Position numbers and translations under genes: made by a program
Notes under the pieces: model-generated
What the model was told of the DNA's origin: nothing
Databases searched by the model: none
Seen by the model: the letters and a program-made list of their open reading frames with translations, nothing else
Part shown: positions 41,017 through 49,410 of the stretch, in pieces
How the letters are laid out: each line of letters opens with the position of its first letter
Position numbering within the stretch: the first letter of the stretch is position 1
NCBI GenBank assembly: GCA_035532475.1
Contig: DATKQY010000067.1
Coordinates: 22,776 to 86,775 of the forward strand
Direction: 5' to 3'
DNA length: 64,000 nt
Origin: DATKQY01 sp035532475
Lineage (GTDB): Bacteria; Actinomycetota; Acidimicrobiia; Acidimicrobiales; Bog-793

Positions 41017-43509
41017 TCAGTCGCCGTGGAGGATCGCGTTGATCTCCGCCACGGCCCGCTTCGCCCGCTCCGCCGAGGCCCGCTCGCTGTCGCCCTCGGC
41101 GTAGACGTGGGTGATCGCCTCCTCGGGGTCGGGCACGATGAGGGTCCAGCCGGTGGCGTCGACGGTCTTCACCCCGTCCACGAGGATCACCTCGTCCGAG
41201 CGCGCCCGTTCGACGACGCTTCGCATCACGCTCCCCTTCTGCTCGAAGGGTGTGCGGACCTCCTCGTGGGCCACGTGCACCTCGGGCAGCCCGGCGACGA
41301 CCGCGGAGAGCCGGGTGCCCTGGACCGCCAGGAGCCCGAGGAGGCGCACGAGGGTGGCGATGGCGTCGAAGGCGGCAAGGAAGCTCGGGAACATGAAGCC
41401 GCCCTCGGTGTTCGCGGCGAAGTCCACGCTGCCCTCCCGCGCCAGGTCCATCAGGTGCGAGGCGCCGAGCTTCGCCCAGGCGACCTCGGCGCCGAGGTCC
41501 GCCGCGATCTCGTTCACCCGCCAGCTGGCGTTGACCGGGACCCCGATCGTGGCGTGCTCGGTCGAACGGGCCACCAGGCTGGCAAGCGCGAGCAGGGCCT
41601 CGTCGTCGCTCAGCACCCGCCCGGTGTCGTCGACGAGCGTCAGCTGCTCGCCGTCGGGGCCGATCACCGCCCCGAGGTGGGCCCCCGAGGAGCGGACCAG
41701 CTCGGCGAGGCGGTTGGCGTGGACCGAGCGGTCGAAGCTCAGCACGCCGGCGGTCGAGAGCATCGGGTTCACCACCAGCACCTCTGCGCCGAGCTTGGCG
41801 AGCACCATCGGCATGACGAAGCTCGAGGTGCCGAAGGCGTAGTCGAGCACGAGCTTGAAGCGCGCGCTGTTCACCGCCGCCAGGTCGACCCCTTGGATCA
41901 GCGAGGCCGCGTACAGCTCGGCCGTGCGTGGCGGGAAGTCGATGTCGCCGATCTCGGCGGCGAGGACGCGCCGAGCCTCCTCGCGGTAGTAGACGCGCTC
42001 GATCCGGCGCTGCACCGCCTCGTCGACGTCGAGCCCGTTGGCGTCGAGGAAGCGGATGACGATCGACTGGCCGTCGTCGGGCGCGAGCTGGACCGCCACG
42101 CCGCCCTGGCTCTGGCCCATCGCCACGTGGAAGCGGGTCACCGGCACGGTCGTCGCCTCCAGGTCCTCGACGTTCAGCCCGGCGGCGTTCAGCCCGACCA
42201 TGACCGCCCGCTTCAGTACCCGTGCCGCCCTGCTCGAGTCGCGCGCCGTCGTGATCGTCGCGCCCTTCGGGAGCAAGGTGGCATAGGCGAGCGCGACGCG
42301 CATCGCGAGCTCCGGGGAGAGGTCGACGTTCGCCAGGCCGGTGATGCCGAGCCGACCGAACAGGCCGCGTGAGCCACGCGACTCCCAGATGATCGAGGAG
42401 GTGACCGTGGCACCGGCCTCGACCGTCTTGTGCGGGTAGACCTTCACGTTCGACGTGATGACCGCCTGGCGCCCGATGCGGCAGTTGTCGCCGAGGACCA
42501 CGCCCTCTTCCAGGTGGACGCCCTGGCGCAGCTCGCTCGAGCGGCCGATGACGCAGCCCCGGACGTTCACCCCGGGCCCGAGGTAGCAGTTGTCGTGCAC
42601 GACCGTCCGGTCGACCTCGGCCCCGTCGCCGACGCGCACGTTGGCGCCGAGCACGCAGTACGCGCCGAGGCGGGCACCCGGCCCGACCCGGCAGTTGTCG
42701 CCGATCAGCGCGGGCGCCTCGATCACCGCGGTCGGGTCGATCTCGGCTCCCTCGCCGACGAGGACGCCGGGGCGGATCGGAAAGCCCCCGAGGTCGACGT
42801 CGACCTTGCCGTCGAGCACGTCCTTGTGGGCGCGCAGGTACGCGTCAAGCGTGCCGACGTCCTCCCAGTAGCTCTCGGTGACCCAGCCGTAGAGGGCCAT
42901 CCCGGACTCGAGAAGCGCCGGGAAGACCTCCCCCGAGAAGTCGACCGACTTCCCCTCGGCGACGTGGTCGAGCACCTCGGGCTCGAGCACGTAGATGCCG
43001 GTGTTGATCGTGTCGGAGAAGACCTGTCCCCAGGTGGGCTTCTCCAAGAAGCGCTCGATGCGCCCCTTCTCGTCGGTGATGACGATCCCGAACTCGAGCG
43101 GGTTCTCCATCGACTTCAGGGCGATCGTGGCGGCGGCGCCCCGCTCCTCGTGGAAGGCGACGAGCGCGGAGAGGTCGACGTCGGTCAGGACGTCACCGGA
43201 GATGACGAGGAAGCGCTCGTCGAGCTCCTCCCGAGCGTTCAGCACCGAGCCGGCCGTGCCGAGGGGCGTCTCCTCGATGGCGTAGACGAGGCGGACGCCG
43301 AAGTCCGACCCGTCCCCGAAGTACGTCCGGATCGTGTTGGCGAGGAAGGCGACCGTCACGACGATCTCGTCGAAGCCGTGGCGGCGCAGCAACGCGATGA
43401 TGTGCTCGGCCATCGGCCGGTTGCCCATCGGCAGCATCGGCTTCGGCTGGTTCATGGTGAGGGGGCGGAGCCGCGTTCCCTCACCTCCCGCCATGATCAC
43501 GGCCTTCAC
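41017..43509 (-). CDS. Sugar nucleotidyltransferase - phosphomannomutase-like fusion
   Basis: 830 aa. Residues 1-230 are a nucleotidyltransferase (VIMAGGEGTRLRPLTMNQPK, GDVLTDVDL, WEDVGTLDAYLRAH), likely mannose-1-phosphate guanylyltransferase. About 250-365 is a left-handed beta-helix. From about 385 it follows the phosphohexomutase layout, but the phosphoserine loop (TASHNP in true mutases) reads GGVAVQLAPDDGQS and the metal loop (DGDGDR) reads IGPDGEQLTL. The mutase part therefore seems non-catalytic, as may be general for this fusion family. GTG start. Probable supply of GDP-mannose or a similar donor for glycans. Confidence 0.82.
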   Translation of the reverse strand: MKAVIMAGGEGTRLRPLTMNQPKPMLPMGNRPMAEHIIALLRRHGFDEIVVTVAFLANTIRTYFGDGSDFGVRLVYAIEETPLGTAGSVLNAREELDERFLVISGDVLTDVDLSALVAFHEERGAAATIALKSMENPLEFGIVITDEKGRIERFLEKPTWGQVFSDTINTGIYVLEPEVLDHVAEGKSVDFSGEVFPALLESGMALYGWVTESYWEDVGTLDAYLRAHKDVLDGKVDVDLGGFPIRPGVLVGEGAEIDPTAVIEAPALIGDNCRVGPGARLGAYCVLGANVRVGDGAEVDRTVVHDNCYLGPGVNVRGCVIGRSSELRQGVHLEEGVVLGDNCRIGRQAVITSNVKVYPHKTVEAGATVTSSIIWESRGSRGLFGRLGITGLANVDLSPELAMRVALAYATLLPKGATITTARDSSRAARVLKRAVMVGLNAAGLNVEDLEATTVPVTRFHVAMGQSQGGVAVQLAPDDGQSIVIRFLDANGLDVDEAVQRRIERVYYREEARRVLAAEIGDIDFPPRTAELYAASLIQGVDLAAVNSARFKLVLDYAFGTSSFVMPMVLAKLGAEVLVVNPMLSTAGVLSFDRSVHANRLAELVRSSGAHLGAVIGPDGEQLTLVDDTGRVLSDDEALLALASLVARSTEHATIGVPVNASWRVNEIAADLGAEVAWAKLGASHLMDLAREGSVDFAANTEGGFMFPSFLAAFDAIATLVRLLGLLAVQGTRLSAVVAGLPEVHVAHEEVRTPFEQKGSVMRSVVERARSDEVILVDGVKTVDATGWTLIVPDPEEAITHVYAEGDSERASAERAKRAVAEINAILHGD

Positions 43510-43597
43510 CGCGCCTCCCTCCTGCCAGCCGCGCGCGGCCGGGACCGACGAACGCGAACCGGCCCCTCGCCGGCGCGCGCCCCCTTGCCACCCCGCC

Positions 43598-44179
43598 TCA
43601 TCGCGACTCCGGCGACGACGCGGCGCGTCCCTCGGCGAGCGCGCGACGCGCCAGGGGCACGTAGGCCGCCGCCGCGATGAGCGAGCAGGCGAGCGACGGC
43701 ACGAGGAGCACCCACGCGAGGTCGCTCACGGCCCGCGCCAGGCTGCCCGGACCGTGCCCCGCGAGGAGGAGCGGGAAACTCACCATGAGGCCGAGGGTTC
43801 CCGCCTTCCCGATGAACAGCACGTCGAGGCGGCGGGCCCCGAGCGCAGCGAGGACCAGGACCGCGATGCTCACGAGCGCCTCGCGGCCGAGCACGAGGGC
43901 GACGAGCCAGACCGGCGCGGCCCCGTAGACGACCATCGCGATCACCGCGGTCCCGAGCACGATGCGGTCCACCGTGGGGTCGAGAATCTTGCCGATTGTC
44001 GTCACCTGGTTAAGTCGGCGCGCCAAAAAGCCGTCTAGAAAGTCCGTGACCCCCGCGACGGCGAGCAGTGCGGCGGCGGCGACACGTTCGCGTGCGTCGA
44101 ACAGCAGCACCACGAACCCGCAGAGCAGGGCGAGCCGACCGACCGAGAGCAGGTTCGGGACGGTCCATATCCTGTCCAT
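43598..44179 (-). CDS. pgsA: CDP-alcohol phosphatidyltransferase (PgsA-like)
   Basis: 193-aa membrane enzyme of phospholipid synthesis. The diagnostic motif D-x2-DG-x2-AR-x8-G-x3-D-x3-D is complete in DFLDGFLARRLNQVTTIG followed by KILDPTVDRI. About five helices surround it. Likely substrate is glycerol-3-phosphate (phosphatidylglycerol-phosphate synthase), but other acceptors cannot be excluded. ATG 44179 (MDRIWTVPNLLS) is chosen; GTG 44224 would add 15 residues without helix. Confidence 0.85.
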   Translation of the reverse strand: MDRIWTVPNLLSVGRLALLCGFVVLLFDARERVAAAALLAVAGVTDFLDGFLARRLNQVTTIGKILDPTVDRIVLGTAVIAMVVYGAAPVWLVALVLGREALVSIAVLVLAALGARRLDVLFIGKAGTLGLMVSFPLLLAGHGPGSLARAVSDLAWVLLVPSLACSLIAAAAYVPLARRALAEGRAASSPESR

Positions 44180-44454
44180 GCCGTCGCCCGCCCCGGGGCG
44201 GCGCACGACCGCCGCGTGCTCCACCGGCGCAGTCTACGGGTGGGCGGAGGGCTCGGTACCCGCCGGGGCCCTCGCCAGGGAGAGCACCGGCGCGCACGCC
44301 TCGGGCGCCGACTCCTTGCGCACGGTGCGGCCGTGAGCCGCCCCGGGGCGGTCGCCGCCGGTCGCCCGGAGCGTCCCCCGCGGCGCAACGGACCCGTCGC
44401 GGCGCACTGCCTCCGCGCGCACCGGGGCCCAAGTTGTTGACCGAGGCCCCACCC

Positions 44455-46302
44455 GTGCAGAGGGAGCGCCTCGGCGACGTGCTCGTCGCCGCCGGGGTCC
44501 TCACGCCCGGCGACCTCGAGTGGGCGCTCAAGGTGCAGTCGACCACGGGCTCGCGCCTCGGCAGCATCCTCGTCGCGTCCGGGCGGGTCCGCAGGATCGA
44601 CCTGTACCGCGCCCTGGCGGCGCACTGGGGAACGACCTTCGTCGACTGCACGGCGAGCGAGCCCGACCCCTCGCTGCTGCGCGGCCTGGCGCCCGAGCGC
44701 CTCGCCAAGGAGCTCTGGTTCCCCCTCCGCCGAGCAGGCGACGGCACCGTGCTCGTCGCGACCGCGCTCGAGCCGACGCGCGAGCGCGCCGAGGCGATCG
44801 AGGTGGCGCTCGCCGCTCCCGTCTCGCTCTCGGTCACGAGCGAGTGGGACATCGACCACCTGCTCCGCCGGCACTACCGCGACAACCTGCTCGACGAGGC
44901 GAGCCTCGGCCTGTGGCGGCGCGACGAGCACCGCTCGGCCCGCACGGTCGTCACCCCGAGCCAGCGGGTCGTCCTCGTCGTCGCCCTCCTCGTGCTGATC
45001 GCCGGGCTCGTGATCAGCCGGGCCGACACCGTGGCGGCCGTCTCGCTGTTCGTCGCGGTCGCGTTCCTCGCGAGCGTCACGTTCAAGTTCGTCACCTGCC
45101 TGGTCGGCGCACGCCACGAAGCGACGGTCAGCGTCACGGCCGAGGACCTCGCGTCGCTGAGCGACGCCGATCTCCCCGTGTACACCGTCCTCGTCCCCGC
45201 CTACCACGAGGCCTCCGTCGTGCCCCAGCTCATGGCGAACCTGGCGGACCTCGACTACCCCGCGGAGAAGCTGGAGATCCTGCTCCTCCTCGAGGAGGAC
45301 GACTGGGAGACCCGGGCCGCCGCGGCCGCCTCGCGCCCGCCGGAGACCGTGACCTTCGTCACCGTGCCGAGCGGCCATCCCCAGACGAAGCCGAAGGCCT
45401 GCAACGTCGGGCTGTTCTTCGCCCGCGGCGAGTTCCTCGTCATCTACGACGCCGAGGACCGGCCCGAGCCGGACCAGCTGAAAAAGGCCGTCGCCGCCTT
45501 CAACAAGGGCGGGGACGACCTCGTCTGCGTCCAGGCGGCGCTCAACTACTTCAACGCCGAGGAGAACGCGCTGACGCGCATGTTCACCTTGGAGTACTCG
45601 TTCTGGTTCGACTACATGCTCCCCGGGCTCGAGGCGCTCCGGTTCCCGATCCCCCTCGGGGGCACCTCGAACCACTTCCGCACCGACGACCTGCGCCGGC
45701 TCGGCGGCTGGGACCCCTTCAACGTGACCGAGGACGCCGACCTCGGCGTGCGTGCCGCGGCGCTCGGCAAGCGGGTCGGCGTCATCCCCTCCACGACCTA
45801 CGAGGAGGCGAACAACGCCTACGGCAACTTCGTCCGGCAGCGCTCGCGCTGGATCAAGGGCTACCTGCAGACCTCGTTGGTCTTCCTCCGCCATCCCGTC
45901 GAGCTCGTGCGGACCCTCGGCTGGCGCCAGAGCTTCGGCTTCGGGATGCTGATCGCCGGCACCCCGCTGTCCTTCCTCGCCGTGCCGCCGCTCTACGCGG
46001 TGCTCGTGCTCTCGATCATCCTGCCGCCAGGGCGGTTCGCGCCCTACTTCCCGGGATGGGTCCTCTGGGCGAGCCTCGCGAACCTCCTGATCGGCAACGC
46101 GCTGATGATCTACGTCTCGATGATGGGCGTGTTCAAGCGGGGCCTCTATGGGCTCGTGCTCTGGGCACTGCTCAACCCCGTGTACTGGCTCCTCCACGCC
46201 ATGGGCGCCTACAAGGCGGTCTGGCAGCTCCTCGTCCGCCCGCACTACTGGGAGAAGACCGTGCATGGCCTCAGTGCCGCTGCACCTCAGCTGGCGCCCT
46301 AA
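44455..46302 (+). CDS. c-di-GMP-type (MshEN) glycosyltransferase, GT2
   Basis: 615 aa. Residues 5-57 form an MshEN/GspE-N domain: a first 24-residue motif beginning RLGDVLVAAGVL and ending LKVQ, a 5-residue spacer STTGS, and a second motif RLGSILVASGRVRRIDLYRA. This motif pair is the known c-di-GMP-binding unit. Two helices (about 167-215) precede a processive-type GT2 domain with YTVLVPAYHE, VIYDAEDRP, NVTEDADLG and RQRSRWIKG (Q-x-x-R-W). C-terminal helices follow. NfrB of E. coli pairs the same domains in the opposite order. It probably makes a surface polysaccharide when c-di-GMP is high. Confidence 0.88.
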   Translation: MQRERLGDVLVAAGVLTPGDLEWALKVQSTTGSRLGSILVASGRVRRIDLYRALAAHWGTTFVDCTASEPDPSLLRGLAPERLAKELWFPLRRAGDGTVLVATALEPTRERAEAIEVALAAPVSLSVTSEWDIDHLLRRHYRDNLLDEASLGLWRRDEHRSARTVVTPSQRVVLVVALLVLIAGLVISRADTVAAVSLFVAVAFLASVTFKFVTCLVGARHEATVSVTAEDLASLSDADLPVYTVLVPAYHEASVVPQLMANLADLDYPAEKLEILLLLEEDDWETRAAAAASRPPETVTFVTVPSGHPQTKPKACNVGLFFARGEFLVIYDAEDRPEPDQLKKAVAAFNKGGDDLVCVQAALNYFNAEENALTRMFTLEYSFWFDYMLPGLEALRFPIPLGGTSNHFRTDDLRRLGGWDPFNVTEDADLGVRAAALGKRVGVIPSTTYEEANNAYGNFVRQRSRWIKGYLQTSLVFLRHPVELVRTLGWRQSFGFGMLIAGTPLSFLAVPPLYAVLVLSIILPPGRFAPYFPGWVLWASLANLLIGNALMIYVSMMGVFKRGLYGLVLWALLNPVYWLLHAMGAYKAVWQLLVRPHYWEKTVHGLSAAAPQLAP

Positions 46303-47509
46303 GGCACCGTGGGCCCTCCGGCTCGGGCCCGCCTTCGGGGCGGGGGACGTCGAGGCGTCGCCACCCGCGTCGCGGATCCCCCGCCACCTCGAGGCGCGCC
46401 GACGGACGCTGTGGCAGAGCGGGCACTGGCCCCTCGGCTTCCGCCCGCGCACCGCGCTCCGCCTCGCGCTGTGCCTGCCGTACGTCGCGCTCGCGCTGTG
46501 GTGCGCGAGACGCGGCATCGATTCCCCCACCAACGTCGCCATCGCCCGTCAGGGCGCCTCGGTGCGGTGGGGATCGTCCCAGCTGTCCTGGATCGGCGAC
46601 GCGTACCCGCCGGTACCGGTCGCCATCGCGAGCCTCGTCCCCGGAGGGGCGACCCTGCTCGGCGTCGCCGGCGCCCTCTGCGCCGGGGGGATGCTCCAGA
46701 TGGTCTGGGAGCGCCTCGTCCGTGCTGGCCTCCCGTGGTGGGTCATCGCGCCGGTCCTGGCCGGGCTCGGGGGGACGCCGGTCTTCTGGTTCGTCGCAAC
46801 CCAGGACCTGGTCGGCTTCGTCGGGATGGCGCTGTTCACGATCGCCCTCGCCGGGCTGCTCGACTTCGTGCTGCGCGCCCGGACGGCCGGGGGGTTCACG
46901 GCCGGGCTCGCGCTCGCCCTCGCCGTGCTGACGGACCCCGCCGCGCTCGTCTACGCGGCGAGCGTCTTCGTCGCCGCGCCCTTGCTCGTCCTGGGCCGGC
47001 TCGGCCGGGATCGCGCGGCCCTCCGCTCGGCGCTCGCGGTGATCGTATTCCCCGCGCTCGCCGCCGCCTGCGGCTGGGCGTTCTTCCAGTGGCGCTTCAC
47101 CGGCGTGCCCTTCCACCTGCCCGCCGTGGCCCCGTCGATGTTCCGCTTCCCCGCGGGCGTCGTCGCGCCGCTTCGCGACGCGCTCGTCGGCGTCGGCAAG
47201 GCGACGGCCTACTCGCCCCTGTTCCTCCTGAGCGCGGTCCTGCTCCTCCGGCGACGCCCGCTGGCCTTCGCCGCCTACCTGCTCGTGCCGATCGACCTCG
47301 TCCTCACGCTCTGGCTCGGGCTGCGGGTCAGCGACGGCCAGAGCCTCGTGCTGATGAACCTCGTCGCGGTGTTCTCGCTGCCGACGAGGCCGGGACGGAC
47401 GACCAGGGGCCTGATCGTCGCGGCGGCGCTCGCCCAGGTGGCGATCTGGTGCACCGCCGTGCTCGGGCACGGCGCGATCGCCCCGTGGCTGCACGCATTG
47501 ACCGCCTGA
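46265..47509 (+). CDS. Polytopic membrane protein downstream of the GT2
   Basis: 414 aa with about nine or ten hydrophobic helices (for example LALCLPYVALALWCARRG, WWVIAPVLAGLGGTPVFWFV, LFTIALAGLLDFVLRAR). The layout resembles GT-C type glycosyltransferases or polysaccharide-export partners, and a short loop IARQGASVRWGSSQLSWIGD after helix one could be the acceptor loop, but no signature is certain. It overlaps the GT2 gene by 38 bases, so the two are cotranslated and presumably work on one glycan. Confidence 0.7.
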   Translation: MASVPLHLSWRPKAPWALRLGPAFGAGDVEASPPASRIPRHLEARRRTLWQSGHWPLGFRPRTALRLALCLPYVALALWCARRGIDSPTNVAIARQGASVRWGSSQLSWIGDAYPPVPVAIASLVPGGATLLGVAGALCAGGMLQMVWERLVRAGLPWWVIAPVLAGLGGTPVFWFVATQDLVGFVGMALFTIALAGLLDFVLRARTAGGFTAGLALALAVLTDPAALVYAASVFVAAPLLVLGRLGRDRAALRSALAVIVFPALAAACGWAFFQWRFTGVPFHLPAVAPSMFRFPAGVVAPLRDALVGVGKATAYSPLFLLSAVLLLRRRPLAFAAYLLVPIDLVLTLWLGLRVSDGQSLVLMNLVAVFSLPTRPGRTTRGLIVAAALAQVAIWCTAVLGHGAIAPWLHALTA

Positions 47510-47532
47510 GCGGCCGGAGCGCTGCCGCTCAG
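47506..47532. terminator. Bidirectional hairpin between convergent genes
   Basis: CTGAGCGGC and GCCGCTCAG form a perfect 9-bp stem around a 9-base loop. It spans the stop codons of the converging genes (47507-47509 plus, 47529-47531 minus), a usual place for a shared terminator. Confidence 0.6.
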
Positions 47533-47897
47533 CGGCCGCGCAAGATGTTCCGCAGGACCAGGGCGAAGACCGTCACGACGCCGCCGACGAGCGTCGTCGC
47601 GCGAACCTTCTGCGCGGTCGCGCCCGCCCGCACGACCGCCTCGACGAGGAGCTCCGCGTCCGACTCGATCGGCGCCGGGACGAGCCGGTCGACGACCTCT
47701 CGCGCAGTGTCGCTGTCGGGGCGGCGGTGGAGGAACGCCGCCTGGGCGACGGCGAACTGCGCGTCCCGGCGGAACTCGCTCGCGAGCGCCGAGGCGTCGC
47801 GCCCGCGCTGCCAGTCGGAGGGGTACGTGCCGCCCTGGAGCTGGGCGTCCCACCAACGCTGCAGGTAACGGGCGAAGCGGGCGTTGGGATTTGCCAT
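47529..47897 (-). CDS. Small protein with C-terminal membrane helix
   Basis: 122 aa, unrecognised. The N-terminal part is amphipathic helical (RFARYLQRWWDAQLQGGTYP, REVVDRLVPAPIESDAELL), and the end VRATTLVGGVVTVFALVLRN is a single hydrophobic helix capped by basic residues, a tail-anchored arrangement. It diverges from the DUF6314 gene with an 86-base gap. Confidence 0.6.
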   Translation of the reverse strand: MANPNARFARYLQRWWDAQLQGGTYPSDWQRGRDASALASEFRRDAQFAVAQAAFLHRRPDSDTAREVVDRLVPAPIESDAELLVEAVVRAGATAQKVRATTLVGGVVTVFALVLRNILRGR

Positions 47898-47983
47898 CGG
47901 GCGGGGAGTCTACGCGACCGGTCGTGGCGCGATTCCACAGCGGCCTGTCGGCGCGTCGCTCCGGGGACGGACAGACTGGTGCC

Positions 47984-48454
47984 ATGTTGGCGGCGACGTG
48001 CACGATCAGCGACCTCGCCGCCTTCCTCGGCGGCTCATGGGATGTCGAGCGCCGGCTCGTCGACCACGCCGGGGGCGCCACGCTGCGCTTCGACGGGACC
48101 GCCCGCTGGCGGCCTCGCGCCGCCGCGGAGCTCGCCTACGACGAGCGCGGGGTGCTGGCGCGCGCCGACGGGCGCGACGAGGCCTGGCGCGAGCTCCGCT
48201 ACGCGCGACTCGACGGCGGACGCGCCGAGGTGCGCTACGCGGACGGTCGGCCCTTCCACGAGCTCGACCTGAGCCGTGGCCGCTGGCGCACGCTCGTCGC
48301 CTGCGGCCGGGACGTCTACGCCGGGCTGTTCGTCGTCGTCGCGCCCGACCAGCTCGTGGTGCGCTGGAGGGTACGCGGCCCCGCGAAGGCGTACTCGTCG
48401 ACCACCTGCTACCGGCGGCGGGCGGGCGCACCCTCGGCGGCGCACGGAGCCTGA
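47984..48454 (+). CDS. DUF6314 family protein
   Basis: 156 aa. ISDLAAFLGGSWDVERRLVD near the start, RAEVRYADGRPFHELDLSRG, CGRDVYAGLFVVV and VVRWRVRGPAKAYSSTTCYR match the DUF6314 pattern, a lipocalin-like small barrel of unknown function common in actinobacteria. ATG 47984 is set by homology; the frame is open further upstream. Confidence 0.75.
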   Translation: MLAATCTISDLAAFLGGSWDVERRLVDHAGGATLRFDGTARWRPRAAAELAYDERGVLARADGRDEAWRELRYARLDGGRAEVRYADGRPFHELDLSRGRWRTLVACGRDVYAGLFVVVAPDQLVVRWRVRGPAKAYSSTTCYRRRAGAPSAAHGA

Positions 48455-48593
48455 ACGGCGACACGTCGCGCCCGACGCCGGGCACCGCCCGCCCGGCGCG
48501 GCGCCCTCGCCGGCGCTCCCGAGCGTCTACGGTGCACGCTCGCGCCCGCCGGCCGCGCCCCGCCGGCCCCGCCCACCTCGGAGGACGAGCACG

Positions 48594-48749
48594 ATGGCCG
48601 GACAAGAAGAGCTGCTCGCCGCGATCGGCGACCGCATCGTCGAGCACCTGGACCAGCGCGCCACGAGCGACACGATCCTGAAGCTCGCCGAGGCGTGGGC
48701 CTGGATCCACTCACCGGACCAGGCGCACGGCGGGTTCAGCGCCAGCTGA
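48594..48749 (+). CDS. 51-aa small protein
   Basis: Short ORF starting MAGQEELLAAIGDRIVEHLD and ending AEAWAWIHSPDQAHGGFSAS. GGAGG at 48581-48585 stands eight bases before the ATG, and the codon bias is that of a real gene. Two predicted helices; no family recognised. It is probably cytoplasmic. Confidence 0.6.
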   Translation: MAGQEELLAAIGDRIVEHLDQRATSDTILKLAEAWAWIHSPDQAHGGFSAS

Positions 48750-48785
48750 CGGCTTCCGGCCGGCCTGGCCGAGGCCGAGGCGTCC

Positions 48786-49334
48786 TCAGCCCGCGCCGCA
48801 CGGCTCTCGTGCGGGCATCCCCGGGTGCACGCCCTCGGCGAGGCCGAGATTCGCCGCCACGTGGAGCAGCAGCTCGATCAGCGTCTCGCGCTCCGCCTCG
48901 CTGAGCCCGCAACAGATCGCCTGCTCCGTGGCGATCGCGACCTCGGTCGCGCGCACGAGCACGGCGCGACCCGCCTCGGTGAGGACGACGACCCGGGCAC
49001 GCCGGTCGGTCGGGTGGGGACGGCGGGCGACGAGCGCGATCGCCTCGAGGTGGTCGAGCAGGGCCACCATCGAGCTCGCCGGTATCTGGAGGACGTCGCC
49101 CAGGACCTGCTGGGTCGGCGACCCCGCCGCGTCGATCGCCCGCATCAACCCGAACTGGCGCGGCTCGAGCTCGAGCTCGCCGAGCGCCTGCTTAAACCGT
49201 CGGGCCGTCGCCGTGCCGGTCTGGGACGCCAAGAAGCCGACCGAGCGTCCGAAGGCGCCGAGCACGACGGGGTGGGGCGGGCTCCCGTGGGCAGCCACTC
49301 CCCCCTCGTCGCTCCGGGACGGCGCGTCAGGCAC
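48786..49334 (-). CDS. MarR family transcriptional regulator
   Basis: 182 aa. The winged helix-turn-helix is LGELELEPRQFGLMRAIDAA, SPTQQVLGDVLQIPASSMVA, LLDHLEAIALVARRPHPTDR, RARVVVLTEAGRAVL; the D-R-R-A-R wing is canonical. It diverges from an MMPL exporter with 76 bases between, the usual arrangement of a repressor and its pump. The GTG start follows from homology. Confidence 0.92.
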   Translation of the reverse strand: MPDAPSRSDEGGVAAHGSPPHPVVLGAFGRSVGFLASQTGTATARRFKQALGELELEPRQFGLMRAIDAAGSPTQQVLGDVLQIPASSMVALLDHLEAIALVARRPHPTDRRARVVVLTEAGRAVLVRATEVAIATEQAICCGLSEAERETLIELLLHVAANLGLAEGVHPGMPAREPCGAG

Positions 49335-49365
49335 ATGGCGATGCTATCCGTGATCGATCGTGCTA

Positions 49366-49399
49366 GAACAGTTCGGCCTGGAACGTTTCGAGTTCGAAC
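49366..49399. promoter_or_regulatory. Clustered GAAC/GTTC half-sites between marR and the MMPL gene
   Basis: GAACAGTTC (49366-49374) is a perfect odd dyad; GAAC (49381), GTTC (49392) and GAAC (49396) follow within 33 bases. The cluster lies just upstream of the MMPL ATG and downstream of the MarR start, a fitting place for a MarR operator. Confidence 0.4.
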
Positions 49400-49410
49400 G
49401 GAGAAGTCCG

